DNA of 64,000 bases from Isoperla grammatica (Eukaryota; Arthropoda; Insecta; Plecoptera; Perlodidae): NCBI GenBank assembly GCA_945910005.1, contig OX246739.1, forward strand, positions 1,642,001 to 1,706,000, written 5' to 3'. A program made the position numbers and the translations under genes. The notes beneath the pieces were generated by a model that ran no database searches, was not told where the DNA came from, and saw nothing but the letters and a program-made list of their open reading frames with translations. Each line of letters opens with the position of its first letter. Position 1 is the first letter of the stretch. Positions 11,003 through 22,201 of this stretch are shown one piece after another.

Positions 11003-12198
11003 CAACCCTCGAAAATTCGAGGTTAGGTGCACTCGCCAACAATGACTGGCCACTCGCCTTCGAACCGCGGGGGGTGGAGGGGGGGCAAGGCCCCCCCCCC
11101 CCCCCCCCCCCAAAAAGCGCCGCAGGCAAAATTTTTTTCTGGTGATATTTAAATGGCGTTTAGAGGCACTACAGAGTGTGAAGCGAACGGTGATTCGTAC
11201 TAACACTTGTCTATTCATGGTGTTTCATAAGTTTGCTTCGTGAGTTGGTAGAGGGTAACCCACAGAAAGCACTCTAAAACATCATGTTTGCTATTGTGTT
11301 CGCAAGTGGCTAGATAGGCAGAAAAGGGTCGTCACAGTGTTCAGGGTAGTAAAGCTTTTAGAAGGACTATGGGGTTTTAAATATCAATAGAATGCCGCTC
11401 TCTATCAAATCACGAAAATGTACTACAAATTGTAGATTTTCAAATTAGGCCTACAGCTAAACCTCCAACAGTTAAAATGCGGAATTACACGGTCACAGCT
11501 CGACGGAACCTCAGAGCGCCTCGATCCTGCATAGACTAGTCGCCGGCAGTCGGGGTTAGGTGAACTGGCCAGCGAGTGAAGCAGTGAGAGAGTGCGCAAA
11601 TGTCTATGAGCTACAGAGGGACTGAGACAGCGCTATATTTTGTAGCCACGGCAAGCCACCCGCTCGCTGTGTTTTCCTTTTAGTTCTTTCTATTCATTCA
11701 ACCTTGTAAGTGGCAGAAAAAAAGATCGCGTAGAAAACGGTTGTTTTGTGTTTCATTTATTTGAACTATTATACATATTGTCATTTTTCATTACGAACTC
11801 GTTTTGACGTATACTTAGGCATTGTTCCTTCAATGCTGGAGATGTTATCGTCAGTTACATCCTACGTGTTCCAGAGCCTCGTCGCCTGTCGGCTTTGTTC
11901 GGGTCTATGAAGGTCACAGGCGCCACAGCTTCGTGTTGCCCCAAACCAACCCCCTCCCCCCTCCCCACCAAAAAACACCGTTAACCGCACATAATAACCA
12001 AAGACCGATCACCCACAACACAAATTATTTCGGTAGAAGTTGGGAGCTCGCGGACATCTGTAACTGCGCGGAGGCCTGGCGCATGGTACAGCGGGCGGGA
12101 CATTTGAAGTTTTGCTAATGGTGCGAGTGAGAGCCACTCGCCATTAACATTTTTTCACTCGCCAATGGCGAGCTGGCGAGTGGAATTTTCGAGGGTTG
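11003..12198. mobile_element. Non-autonomous hAT-type DNA transposon
   Basis: It has perfect 16-bp terminal inverted repeats CAACCCTCGAAAATTC (11003-11018 and inverted at 12183-12198). These are flanked by an exact 8-bp target duplication TTAGTCAT (10995-11002 and 12199-12206). Subterminal ACTCGCCA motifs repeat several times near both ends (11031, 11050, and four in 12135-12180), in the pattern of hAT transposase binding sites. The 1196-bp interior has no recognisable transposase. A poly-C run (about 11090-11111) sits inside. An intact target duplication and identical inverted repeats suggest a fairly recent insertion. Confidence 0.85.
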
Positions 12199-12789
12199 TT
12201 AGTCATGTCAAGAGTAGCAACAGTGAAGTGGACTTATTATAAGATTGTCATTCATTTTGTTAAATAGCAATCAAGGCCTATATCACACGTATTTCGTTTT
12301 GTTTGTCAGTATTTTTTCGCCATTATAGGTACCCAGTTGAAAAATCAAAATATAATGGTGACTGAAAAACGAGCTGTGAAGTCATTGTCCAATAGTTACC
12401 TTTAGGAGGCTAATAAAATATAGAGGTATTGCAGCCATGACAACTTGAAGGTGCATAGATTCAATGTAATTTATGGCCCAGTAAGCCAAAAATGCGTGCA
12501 TATGAAAAGAAGAAGAGAAGAATGCAAACGATAAGAAAGAAGATGAAGACGACCCTCTTATTCCCAAAGAAGACAGGCACTTGTTCATCCTGGATCACCG
12601 AGCAGTGCAAAAAAACTATATGGAACTTGGTTTGTGGGTTGTTGTCCAAAATTGCCAAAACCAAAAGGCAAATTTAGCGTACACTGGGCTCAGATAAAAC
12701 AAACAATTGCAGACTCTTGTTTAGTAAGATTTTTATAAAAGTTGAGTAGGGGTGGTCATTGACACACTTTTCCTAACCCCCCCCCCCCC

Positions 12790-13195
12790 CCCCCACTCAC
12801 ACACCCAGCACGATCTGCTAGGGAAGCATCTCCACCGAATAGGGGCGTTTGAGACCAGTACCTGTAACCTGTGTGGTAATGGGGAACAAGACAGGAGTCA
12901 TCTAACAGAACTGGCAGGTGAACATGACAGTGACACAAAGAAGTCTGTCACCGATTCATATGTTTCATATTTGAAATATCGATCTTTGATTGGTTATCGC
13001 TCTCTTCGATGGTGTTCGGAGCATACAGGGTTGGTTTAGTCCATTAAATTAAAGTCCCCCACTGAAAATCAGTCTAGTTACTGAGTGAGTAGACTCTTCA
13101 TATGGATTTATCTGACTTATTTTACTGGTTGACCAGATCCAGCATGATGGCATAACAGCCAGATGTGGGCATCAAAGAAGAAGAAGAAGAAGATA
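12790..13195 (+). mobile_element. 3' end of a degenerate non-LTR retrotransposon
   Basis: The frame around 12807-12915 reads LLGKHLHRIGAFETSTCNLC and GNGEQDRSHL. This is the C-terminal Cys-Cys-His block that follows the reverse transcriptase in Jockey/CR1-type elements. It then runs into stops and noncoding sequence and ends in a (GAA)n tail at about 13172-13195, as simple-repeat tails of such elements do. The 5' side is truncated at a poly-C run (about 12778-12794). It ends 30 bp from the GTF2E2 stop codon, in opposite orientation. Confidence 0.65.
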
Positions 13196-13224
13196 AGGTG
13201 AGCACGCACCACTCTGTCGCCGTC

Positions 13225-16200
13225 TCACTTGTCGTCGTAAGTCTCGAGCACGTCCGCGAGATGTTCGTTGTCTCGCGGCTTCTTCAGGTTCTTCTTGCGG
13301 TTGCTCGCCTTGCGTTTGGGCGGCGCCAGCTTCTTGAGACCGTGGTCCTGCATAGACTTGATGCCCTGCTTCTCCAGGTACTCGTCGATCTTCTGGTCGT
13401 CCATGCTCTCGACCGCCACCGAACGCCACAGCTTCTGGAAGTCTTCGTCCACTTGCAGCGACGCCGTCTTGTCGTTGTAGAATAGAACCTTCTTCTTGTC
13501 CATCGGTCTAATGAGATAGATTATTTCGTCCTTTAGACTCTAAAAACAAAGATTTTTAAATCGAGTAAGTCATACAAATCAATTTAAAACTGACAGGCAG
13601 GAACACTACCTACCACGTCCACAAACCAATTATCCACTCCATTCTATTGACCTCCATTCATAAAATAAATGAAAATGTTGTACCACATGTAATTCACCTG
13701 TATTTCAACAATGGCACTTACTTTTAGAACTTTATCACAGTGCGGTACAGATTCCTCTACGTCTTCAAGCATAATCCCTCCAAGTCCCTTCAAGTCGTGT
13801 TGCTTTAACAGGCGCAGCAAACTCTTCTTGTCTTTTATTCTGTAGGCAGCCTTGAAGGTGAATTTTCCTTCTTGTGAGACGTCTATTTTAGGGTTGTTAA
13901 TTAAAGCTTCAGACAACAGCCACTGTAGGAGAGATCATCATAATGAAATACAATACTGTAGTTTACACGCAAAAAAAAAGTTGGAACCTAGCCTACCTAA
14001 ATAAATGGTTCGCCCAAGTGTTTATTTTGGTGAAATCTATTGACAGTTGGCATTTTTGTGATGCTAACTAGAATTTTCAATTTTGTATTATGAACTGACG
14101 AATTTTGGGCCCCTTGAGATTTGTATTATAGAGGGTTCAGTGTAATTCACATACTTGCTTTACTCTTGATCCAACATCCAGCTGGTTTGTTTCATCCAAG
14201 ATTTCCTCAAGTGACAACGGATAATCGTCACCCTCTTGATGGCGGGACCTCATGAACTTAACGATTTTTGCGAGAACTCCAAATTTGTACTGAGAGCTTC
14301 CAGTCATGGTCTTGTAGCTAAAATGCAAGAAATAGTGTGATTGTAGTTTGTAGCATGACTGCATGATCCAGACAGAGTTACTCTCTATCCCGCCCACGCA
14401 AATAAGCGTGGTGATTGGATGTATCCTATTTATTTGTTTGTTTAACTTGCCTATGCATAAATTAGACTATTGTAAAAAACACCAAATTTGCAAGGTGAGA
14501 TCTTTCATTCATATTCTACAAAAGTAATGGCAGAAGTAAATGAAATCACCCCAATAGCAGTATCGAGTAGGCCTTTAGGCCAGAAAATGACTTCCACTTG
14601 ATACTTGATATAGGTACTGGTACTGATAGTGTAAGTGCTTGGAGAGCAGAAACTTTCGTATGACACTTATGTATGTGCACTCTTGCGTGGTATTGTCAAC
14701 ACAAAAGACAATACTGCAATAAGCATATGTTTGAACCTTCAGTTTGTATTTTGTAAGCTTACATGTTTAAACTAATTTGGCTTACAATCTCATTTACTGC
14801 AGGCTATGAATCTACAGGCTAATTAATGTTGGTAGTTGGGGCAATGGAACATACTTAACATCCATCTTCGGTGCACTTGGTGCTGCAGACACAGGTTTAG
14901 GCTTCCTTCTGTCATCTTTGGCTGAGGATGTACTATCTGTTGTATCTTTTTTCTTCTTTTCCACACTAGAAAAAAAGTTCAAAAGTTACTTTAAATGGAT
15001 TGCGCCTAGGCCTACATAAAACAAGCAAAAATGTGTCATTTTAATTTATAATTTGTAAGCCTAGGCCTACAACGGATAGTGTTACAAATAATGCCAGTTA
15101 AACACCAATGATAGACACTCAGGTGTTCTCAATCTCAACCATTTAGGTAGGCCCACCACAATGATCCACTTGATAACTGATGATTGAAATGCCCGGTGTG
15201 CCAAATGTCAGAGTGATTGAGCAGGCGCATTAGTCGTCCTGGGCCTATGCCCTTCCAAGGGCAGACAGGAGAACTTGGGCTTGCGCACCACGCCACTAGT
15301 ACTACGCCCGAGTGAACTCTAGCTCAGCACATTTGTAGGCCCATCTCCCGCGTTTATTTCCAAAGGTTCTAGAAGTAGTCGAGACATTACGCAATTGTGC
15401 ATCCAGGGGCGGACTGGGATGAAAAGGCCCGGGATGCTGGGATTCGGGGGGGCCCTCCCGAGGTGGCGTGCCGCAGCTGGGGTCTAGGGCAAAGCCCCAG
15501 CCCCCAGAGGCAAATACGCCGAAGGCGACAACAATTTTTTGGGGTTGCGTTGAATTTTATGGTCTAAAATACCATTTTAGGGCGCAATTAACAGAGGCCA
15601 ATCTACCAGTAGCAAAATAAATTTATATTTACAATAAATATTACAATAAATTCAATTATAATTTCAAAATAATACTTAAAGAGTGGGGTTAAGATTTTTA
15701 AGAAATAAACAGAGAAGTAGGCCTATTTACATCATAGGAACTTTCTGGTAGCAGCCCGGGGGCCCGGACTGCCAAAGGGCCCGGACTTGCCCAGGGACCC
15801 AGGATGCAATCGCATCCTGGCATCCCTAGCATGTCCGCGCCTGCCTACGATGCACGGTTTAGCTGTAAAATGCAATTATAATTTGATCCCAAGGCAGCCA
15901 CAGGAGGGTGTCTGTGTGATGCTAGAATAAGCTGCGTTTCCCTCTACGATGCACGGTTTAGCTGTTTAATGCAATTAAAAATAGATCCCAAGGCAGCCAC
16001 TAGTGTTGTATCGAAGTCTAGTAAGGGTGTCTGTGTGATGCCAGAATAAGCCCCGTTTCCCTCTACGATGCACGGTTTAGCTTTAAAATGCAATCAAAAA
16101 TTGATCCCAAGGCAGCTACTAGAGTTGTATGGGAGTCTAGAGAGGGGGCCTGTGTGATGCCAGAATAAGCCCCGTTTCCCTCTACGATGCATGGTTTAGC

Positions 16201-16827
16201 AGTAAAATGCAATAAAAAATTGATCCCAAGGCAGCCACTTGTGTTGTATGGGAGTCTAGTGAGGGTGCCTATGTGATGCCAGAATAAGCCCCGTTTTCCC
16301 CTACGATGCACGGTTTAGCAGTAAAATGCAATTAAAAATGGATCCCAAGGCAGCCACTAGGGCCTAGTGTTGTATGGGAGTCTAGTGAGGGTGCCTATGT
16401 GATGCCAGAATAAGCCCCGTTTTCCCCTACGATGCACGGTTTAGCAGTAAAATGCAATCAAAAATTGATCCCAAGGCAGCCACTTGTGTTGTTTCTGCCT
16501 GTGTGATGCCAGAATCAGCCCTGTTAGGCTAGGTTTAGGCCTACCACATAAACCGCAGGCTTAGGCGTATTGCAAACGTATTCACAACTTCGTGCTAGGT
16601 CTAGGCTGGCCTACAGCTTATAACGATTGCTAGGCCTAGGCCTACGCCTAGAAGGGAATAACAGACTGGCCTAGGCCTAGGCCATACATAGCCTACAAAG
16701 TACATAGGTTACGCCTAGGCTTGATTTTCGACGTAGTGCTTTGGCCTAGAGGCAAAGAAACTTACGCGGGAGTAGACAATGCCCTTTTCTTAAAGAGCTC
16801 GCGTTCTCTCAACAAAGCTGGATCCAT
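13225..16827 (-). CDS. GTF2E2: General transcription factor IIE subunit 2 (TFIIE beta)
   Basis: Five minus-strand exons join in frame with GT-AG introns: 16827-16766 ([20 protein letters not shown]), 14965-14855 (Lys/Ser-rich linker), 14317-14155 ([16 protein letters not shown]), 13922-13722 ([15 protein letters not shown] through [19 protein letters not shown]) and 13539-13225 ([28 protein letters not shown], ending [14 protein letters not shown]). The 852 coding bases give 283 residues; human TFIIE beta has 291. The two central winged-helix domains and the basic C-terminal tail are all present. TFIIE beta recruits and stimulates TFIIH at RNA polymerase II promoters. The start was chosen because MDPALL is the conserved N terminus and the exon-1 donor GC|GTAAG gives the right phase. 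It is divergent from SDHAF3. Confidence 0.96.
15000..15407. other. GTF2E2 intron 1, 3' part
   Basis: This is noncoding sequence between exon 2 and the module-M insertion. It contains scattered TAGGCCTAC motifs common in this window. No other feature is seen. Confidence 0.5.
15408..15843. mobile_element. Module M, full-length copy 3
   Basis: It starts CAGGGGCGGACTGGGATG and ends CATGTCCGCGCCTG, the inverse of the start with a few differences. It is followed directly by the 119-bp satellite, exactly as at 6115-6528. It is inserted in the first intron of GTF2E2. Confidence 0.65.
15845..16523. repeat. 119-bp satellite, second tract, about 6 copies
   Basis: The unit is the same as at 6528-9018 (GATGCACGGTTTAGC..., GATCCCAAGGCAGC, CCAGAATAAGCCCCG). 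Two units share an unusual GCCCCGTTTTCCCCTACG variant, and one has an extra GGCCTAG insertion. It lies in GTF2E2 intron 1. Confidence 0.9.
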
Positions 16828-17351
16828 TGTAGAAACTGTTTTAAAAAATGACAGAAATCACTGGATCTGTCACGAAGCGGCAGAATCAAGAGCGGCCAAA
16901 ATACAGGAAACGGAAACCGGAGGTGTACGTACGTACTAGAGTTTTACACTTGTACAAACCGCACAGCCCCAGTAGATTGTAGTTGTTGTTGTTGGAATTG
17001 TATTCTATTTGTTTAATTAATCTTATTTTCTTCATTTATACCAAAACCAGAAGGTAAATCATTTTAATTATTACCTGTTCAATTATGAAATGATCAAACT
17101 ATTTTTTTCAACTATAGATTGATTATATAAAATGCAAACATTGAAACTAAACTATAAACTATTTAGCTACTTTGCCAACTGTTGGTGCTCGTGATTTCTT
17201 GTTGATCAACAGGCTGTGGAAAGTGGAATAGTTTTAAATGTTTGTACATAACCTCTAAATAATAATATCTTTGCTCTAAATCAGTAATTCTCTATCTCTA
17301 GAAGCAAGTCTGGCAGGCTTGTGTGTACCAATCATAGTTTTTAATCAACAT
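16828..17351. promoter_or_regulatory. Probable bidirectional promoter between GTF2E2 and SDHAF3
   Basis: Only 524 bp separate the two divergent start codons, which must include both 5' UTRs. No TATA box is evident. Head-to-head pairs of housekeeping genes this close usually share a promoter; that is inference here. Confidence 0.5.
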
Positions 17352-18549
17352 ATGGAATTAAGTCATCTGCAAAGAGTGCGAATGCTTTACAAAACCATAC
17401 TGAAACTTCATCGAGGGCTTCCACTAGAATTGCAGCCTTTGGGAAACGCATATGCAAAAGAAGAGTTTAAACGGCATAAGACGTCAAATGTAGCTGAAGT
17501 GTCAGTCTTCATGAAAGAGTGGACGGTAAGACAACAGGTTGATCAAACTTAACGACCTAGAATGTAGGTCTAGACAATGTTTACAAAATTAGATCGCTTT
17601 GTGCACTTGCTGTAGCACTGGTTCAGTAGGCCAAGGCCTAGGCATTGGGTTTGAAATATTTCAAACCCAATGGCCTAGGTGTAGATGACTGTAGCTGTGC
17701 CCTTCAACTACAGTTTACGGGTTGGCTCTCATGTAAGGAATATATGTTAAGTTTTTTAACAGTAATATCAACTTCATCTAACAATGTGTCCAGCTTGTCC
17801 GTTCACTATTGACGTCTTTAGGTTTGTTGTCATCCAGACGCACTTACCTGCTGTGGATTTCCTTCCTTTCTATTTGAGAAGTCAATTGGCTTCACTCACT
17901 CCACCGGTCACTCTGCCAGCTCTAACTTCGGTAAAGCTTGCGAACAGCTGATCGGCTGGTATGGTGGTTCAAGGGCAACACCTCCCCTAACCTTTCGAAC
18001 GTCTTGAACCAAAAGCCACGGATTCATATTGACGGTCAAACCGGTTTTAGAGTTTTTTGATGTACTTCCGTAGGCCATATTTAACGTGATTCGCATGTCA
18101 AAACAATGTATTTTAAAATGGAAATTAACTCTCAAAAAACTTACTGTTTGTAAAAAAAAAAAAACAGTGGAAGTTACAGATAAATAATCAGATAATGTGA
18201 ATGTACTACGTACATAATCTATCTCCCAAAAGAATACACAATAAGTGAGTAGAACACCGGATCAGTTGTTCGCAAGAAATACCTTAACTTCGAGCAACAA
18301 TGAATTTCACTCTCTGGTGATGTAGGTATTCTCCTCAGTTGTCGTAACTAAATTTTACACTTTCAGCAATATGCAGTAACTCTGGCAGAACAACTGGGCA
18401 TCAGAGGACCAAAAGATGCAAAGAAATTGGGCTCAAGTATGGACCCAGGATTGATAGAAAAGATGCGAGACGATCAAGTACAACAGCTTTACGAGTTAAT
18501 GAGGGCAGCCACGGCAGAAAAATTAGAGGATGATGCTAGAAAGCTGTAG
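17352..18549 (+). CDS. SDHAF3: Succinate dehydrogenase assembly factor 3 (ACN9 family, LYR-type)
   Basis: Two exons, 17352-17525 and 18367-18549, join in phase 0 (GAG TGG ACG|GTAAGA ... TTTCAG|CAA TAT). They encode 118 residues; the human protein has 125. Exon 1 reads LQRVRMLYKTILKLHRGLP and YAKEEFKRHKTSNV. Exon 2 reads YAVTLAEQLGIRG then DDQVQQLYELMRAAT. The LYK-type motif at residues 12-14, the FKRHK block and the QLYELM helix mark the ACN9/SDHAF3 family. SDHAF3 works in the mitochondrial matrix, helping insert iron-sulfur clusters into the SDHB subunit of complex II. ATG 17352 was chosen because it places the conserved helix at the family's usual distance from the N terminus. AATAAA signals near 18803-18810 are candidate poly(A) sites. 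Confidence 0.93.
17643..17672. repeat. Perfect 30-bp palindrome CATTGGGTTTGAAA-TA-(inverse)
   Basis: Two exact 14-bp arms are separated only by TA, inside the SDHAF3 intron. The identical arms occur at 39572-39604 with a CTATA loop. Short CCTAGG sequences flank it on both sides. Confidence 0.9.
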
Positions 18550-18817
18550 AAAAATTAGTACAATGTAGCCTTGTTATTTAAGTTATAATTAATAATTAGT
18601 AAACTACACTGTAGGACAGTTAAAAAGTATCTTGATGCCTTTTGCATCGCATCAGTACATTACTTTGATAGCTACTCTGCTATCGTCCTCAGGTACGAGT
18701 ACGAGTACTCAGTACGATAGCAAAGCTGCTATTGAAATGTTGCTATTAAAATTTACTGTACCCATAACATTGTATCCATGTAATGTATATTAGCAAAAGC
18801 TAAATAAATAAACTCTA

Positions 18818-18843
18818 CTACTACTACTACTACTACTACTACT
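18818..18843. repeat. (TAC)n microsatellite
   Basis: About nine TAC/CTA triplets lie just after the SDHAF3 poly(A) signals. Confidence 0.9.
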
Positions 18844-19028
18844 GATGGGCATCAAGACATCAAGATACTTTTTAACTGTGTTATAGTGATTTTTAATAAG
18901 AGTGTTTTTTTTTAATAATAATTACATTGTAAAATATATTATTTAATGCAATAAAGAATAAAATACAAAGGTGTATGTTTCTTATAAAAAAAATAAATAC
19001 AATTGTACATGGTGAGAAGGGATTTCAA

Positions 19029-20453
19029 TCAAAGCAGTATGCTGCGTGGATGTACATGTGGAATGGTTCCCCGAATGCGTAATCGCCGCACCGCTTCTCT
19101 CAAGTGTTTTGGCTGAAGAGGCCCAGACTCTCCCTGACCTTCCATCACATCCAGGGCCTCTTCCACAACTTCCCCAACGAACACCTTGGCAATACCGGAC
19201 ATGGCGATCACGACGTTCTGAGAGACTGAACAACCCGTGATCGTTTGCATCAGCTAGAAAAATATAAATATGCATATAAGTGTGTTTCCCTCATTATTAA
19301 CAGGTAAACTACTTGAGAGTCTTTTGAGAGAGAATAGTGGGATGCCCAGTTATTCCAGGTCGTATTTAGTACACGTGGCAAATAGTATTCTTGAAACAAG
19401 TGTTAAAAGGAACAACTAATGCAACATATTGGATTAATATGGTAGCAGCACAATGATGGGATGGCTGCAGCTGTCATACATTGGTACACTTGACAAACCT
19501 TCGTGAACACATTGCGCTATACATAGGAATGTAGTACATATATTGGTACACTTGACAAACCTTCGGAAACACATTGCGCTATACATAGGAATTAAGTACA
19601 TGTATTGGTACACTTGACAAACCTTCGTGAACACATTGCGCTATACATAGGAATCAAGTAAAGCTGTACTTCTAATTGGCCAAGTGAGCAGTGTGCAAGC
19701 ATCAGGTTATTTTCTTGGTGATGTAAGTTTACATGAGTAAAAATGGTGCACTTATGTTGATGAAGATATTTCATGAATAATACGAATTTCATTTCCAGTT
19801 TAATAGACAAATAAAATAAGTATACATTGACAAGTTTAGGACGATATTCGTGTATCCGTGCATTTGGCCCTAAAACTTCTTACCCTTTTTATTGCAGCTT
19901 TGGGAAAAGCTGATCTTCGGTACATTTCATATCTGTCGAGCTGTTCTTCGGTGAAGTTCGATACCAAAACCTGCATCTTTTCTCGCTCTTCCTCCTCCAA
20001 CTCTTTCCTTGACTTGTCTTTCCTTTTTTCTTTCTTTTCTATGAGAACAGCCTTGTGAAGTCCCATATCGGATCCTAACGATAGACCTTCAGACGTAGGT
20101 CTAGATGGTAGACCTAGGCATAATTTCTCCGTCGAAGAGCGCCTGTCACTTGTGTATCTTGCTTGAGGGTCGTACTTATTCGAATTTTTCAGCATATCCT
20201 CGAGCGTACTCGCAACGCGGGATAAGTTGGAATCTTCTGCGTCATCGTTGTCATTGTCATTATCATCTGAATCTGATCTCATATCATTGTCACTGTCTCT
20301 GTTATCATCTGAATCGTTGTCATAATTATCACTTTCTAACCTCACTAATTTTGAAGATGTGGTTGGGCTTGAGTTGCCCGAAAATCGTTTCATCGACGGC
20401 TGATCGTCATTATCGTTACCATCACTCGTCTCTTTACCAAAAATACTCTCCAT
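19029..20453 (-). CDS. TAF11: TFIID subunit TAF11
   Basis: Two minus-strand exons, 20453-19884 and 19253-19029, join in phase 0 (ATA AAA AGG|GTAAGA ... TTTCTAG|CTG ATG). The protein is 264 residues. Residues from about 150 read [20 protein letters not shown] and [12 protein letters not shown]. Exon 2 gives [32 protein letters not shown] and [14 protein letters not shown], the histone-fold domain that pairs with TAF13 in TFIID. The N-terminal half is long and strongly acidic (runs of Asp/Ser/Asn around residues 40-75), so the protein exceeds the 211 residues of human TAF11. ATG 20453 begins [10 protein letters not shown], the first Met of the open frame. It is convergent with SDHAF3, with 480 bp between the stops. 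Confidence 0.96.
19478..19665. repeat. Short tandem repeat, about 62-bp unit, 3 copies
   Basis: TTGGTACACTTGACAAACCT recurs at about 19480, 19543 and 19604, each followed by ACACATTGCGCTATACATAG. It lies in the TAF11 intron. Confidence 0.85.
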
Positions 20454-20524
20454 TTTTAATACTTTGTCAAATTTTGTAGCAGAAATTCACTCAGGACGCG
20501 TACTTGTTGATTTGTTCAAAGATT

Positions 20525-20560
20525 GATTTCTACTTGTTACCCATCGCCATCTTGACTTCC
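20525..20560 (-). promoter_or_regulatory. YY1-like element upstream of TAF11
   Basis: On the minus strand the sequence reads TCAAGATGGCGATGGG, close to the YY1 core AAGATGGCGGC. It lies 80-110 bp before the TAF11 start codon, the usual place for such sites in TATA-less housekeeping promoters. It is also a possible upstream ATG. Confidence 0.35.
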
Positions 20561-20913
20561 ATGATTCGTACGGACTTACCGGAACCTACAAACAAGAACT
20601 TGAAGCGGCGGTGGTCTATCCACTTCCTTCATTTGAATTTAAAACACTATTTACCCGCGAATCAAAGAAAAATGTTAAATTACGAATTTCGAGGATAAAA
20701 ACAGGCCTTCATGAGACAGATAAAAAATGTTCCATACTTCCCTATTTCTTTATTTCGGTACCATAGTAAAAATTCTTTCGTTAGTTAGTAGTAGTGAAAG
20801 CTATATGTTTTTATAAATGTAGCGTCGTTGAAGCATGGACGCAGTTCGTTGGAGAACGAAAGTGTTTATCACTCACACCACACTGCTTGTCTTGTTAGTT
20901 AGTATACGTGTTC

Positions 20914-21052
20914 CGAAACAACCTCACTGATGCTTTCGTCGTACTGTACGACGAGGGACTCGTGGCCAATCAGCGATCGGTATTTGAAAATGGGGCTCGC
21001 TGGTTAGTCACGCAACACTCGTCTATGACAAAAGCATCGGTAAGGTTGTTTC
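20914..21052. mobile_element. CCAAT-containing MITE, copy 1
   Basis: The ends are imperfect inverted repeats: CGAAACAACCTCACTGATGC at left and, read inverted at right, CGAAACAACCTTACCGATGC. The interior holds GGCCAATCAGCGATCGGTAT and GGGGCTCGC. Related copies lie at about 40725-40880, 59035-59160 and 59515-59640, so this is a dispersed family in the window. Confidence 0.75.
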
Positions 21053-21219
21053 GCGACAGTTTTATTTGTTGTGGTTCTCTAGAATGGTGACCCTACACAA
21101 AACTTACAATTTATTAATACTGTACCACAGATAACTAATTAACTTGACTGTACTGTTAGATTTTTCGTTGAATGTTAAAAATGGTCGGCGATCCTTCTGT
21201 TTGGTTACCCCTGCCTTAA

Positions 21220-21948
21220 AGGGGTTCTCACCCGCTAGATTCATTTTTTACCATATGATCTACTGCACCACACCAATCGATAATGAACCATTAAACATCG
21301 TAAGTTGAAACCTGTGAATTGTTATTAATTAATGAAATTTCTGGTTAACTGCCGCGGCGACTGTTGGTGTCAGCCGGCTTTTGGTGCGAGTGTACTCGAA
21401 GCGATATATCTAGACGGCCTTGGTGTACTCCATTCGACACCGCATAGCAGACCGCGTTCATTGTGCATGCGTTGACTATTTCCCCTCCCAATACTACTAC
21501 TCTCTCTCTCTCACTCTCTCTCTCTCTCGCTTGGCTTACTTGACACCAACTCGACAGTCGACACCCGCCGACTCGACGTGCACAGCAACGCACAGCAACG
21601 CTCAAAACGAAATGGAGCACCCGATTACACATCTTATTTTGTACCTGAACGGAAGCTCCGATTACAAAACCAAAATATACGAAATACGCAGAAAAGAAAG
21701 ACGCAGCGAAAAGTATTACATCATTTTTTTTTTGAGCAGAATCCTCCAAGGTCCCAAGGCATACAGGTCGTCCCAATGCTATTTCTTATGGGAGATTTTC
21801 GCCGATGGGACCTAGCTCGAAAATCACTAACTTTCATATTTTTTCCCCGGGTTATGGTGAACCCGATTTCTTTTCATTTAGTCGCTAATTTCATAGCTAA
21901 TCAGCCTTAGTTAAACATATTTTTTTGGTGTAGCGGGTGAGAACCCCT
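21220..21948. mobile_element. 729-bp non-autonomous DNA element with TTAA target duplication
   Basis: Perfect 18-bp terminal inverted repeats AGGGGTTCTCACCCGCTA (21220-21237 and inverted at 21931-21948) are flanked on both sides by TTAA (21216-21219, 21949-21952). A TTAA duplication is the signature of piggyBac-type transposition. No transposase frame is seen. A (CT)n run is inside (about 21500-21530). Confidence 0.8.
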
Positions 21949-22201
21949 TTAAGAGGAGTGAGGTTGAAGAACAGTCCATACTTCTCTGTCTTGTGAGTTG
22001 TGGCGCTCTCTACAACGTGTAGACACACTCACGCTCATCCATGCACACAGACGCAACATGTCACGTGTCACAATTAGTACCAATGCGCCGCACTATCTTT
22101 ATCAATGGACTTGAACCAATGTCTGGGCCAATAACCCGAATAGACAACATCTCCCTTCAGTTATCACTTATTCTTTGGTCGCTTGAGTCGTACATTTCCT
22201 G

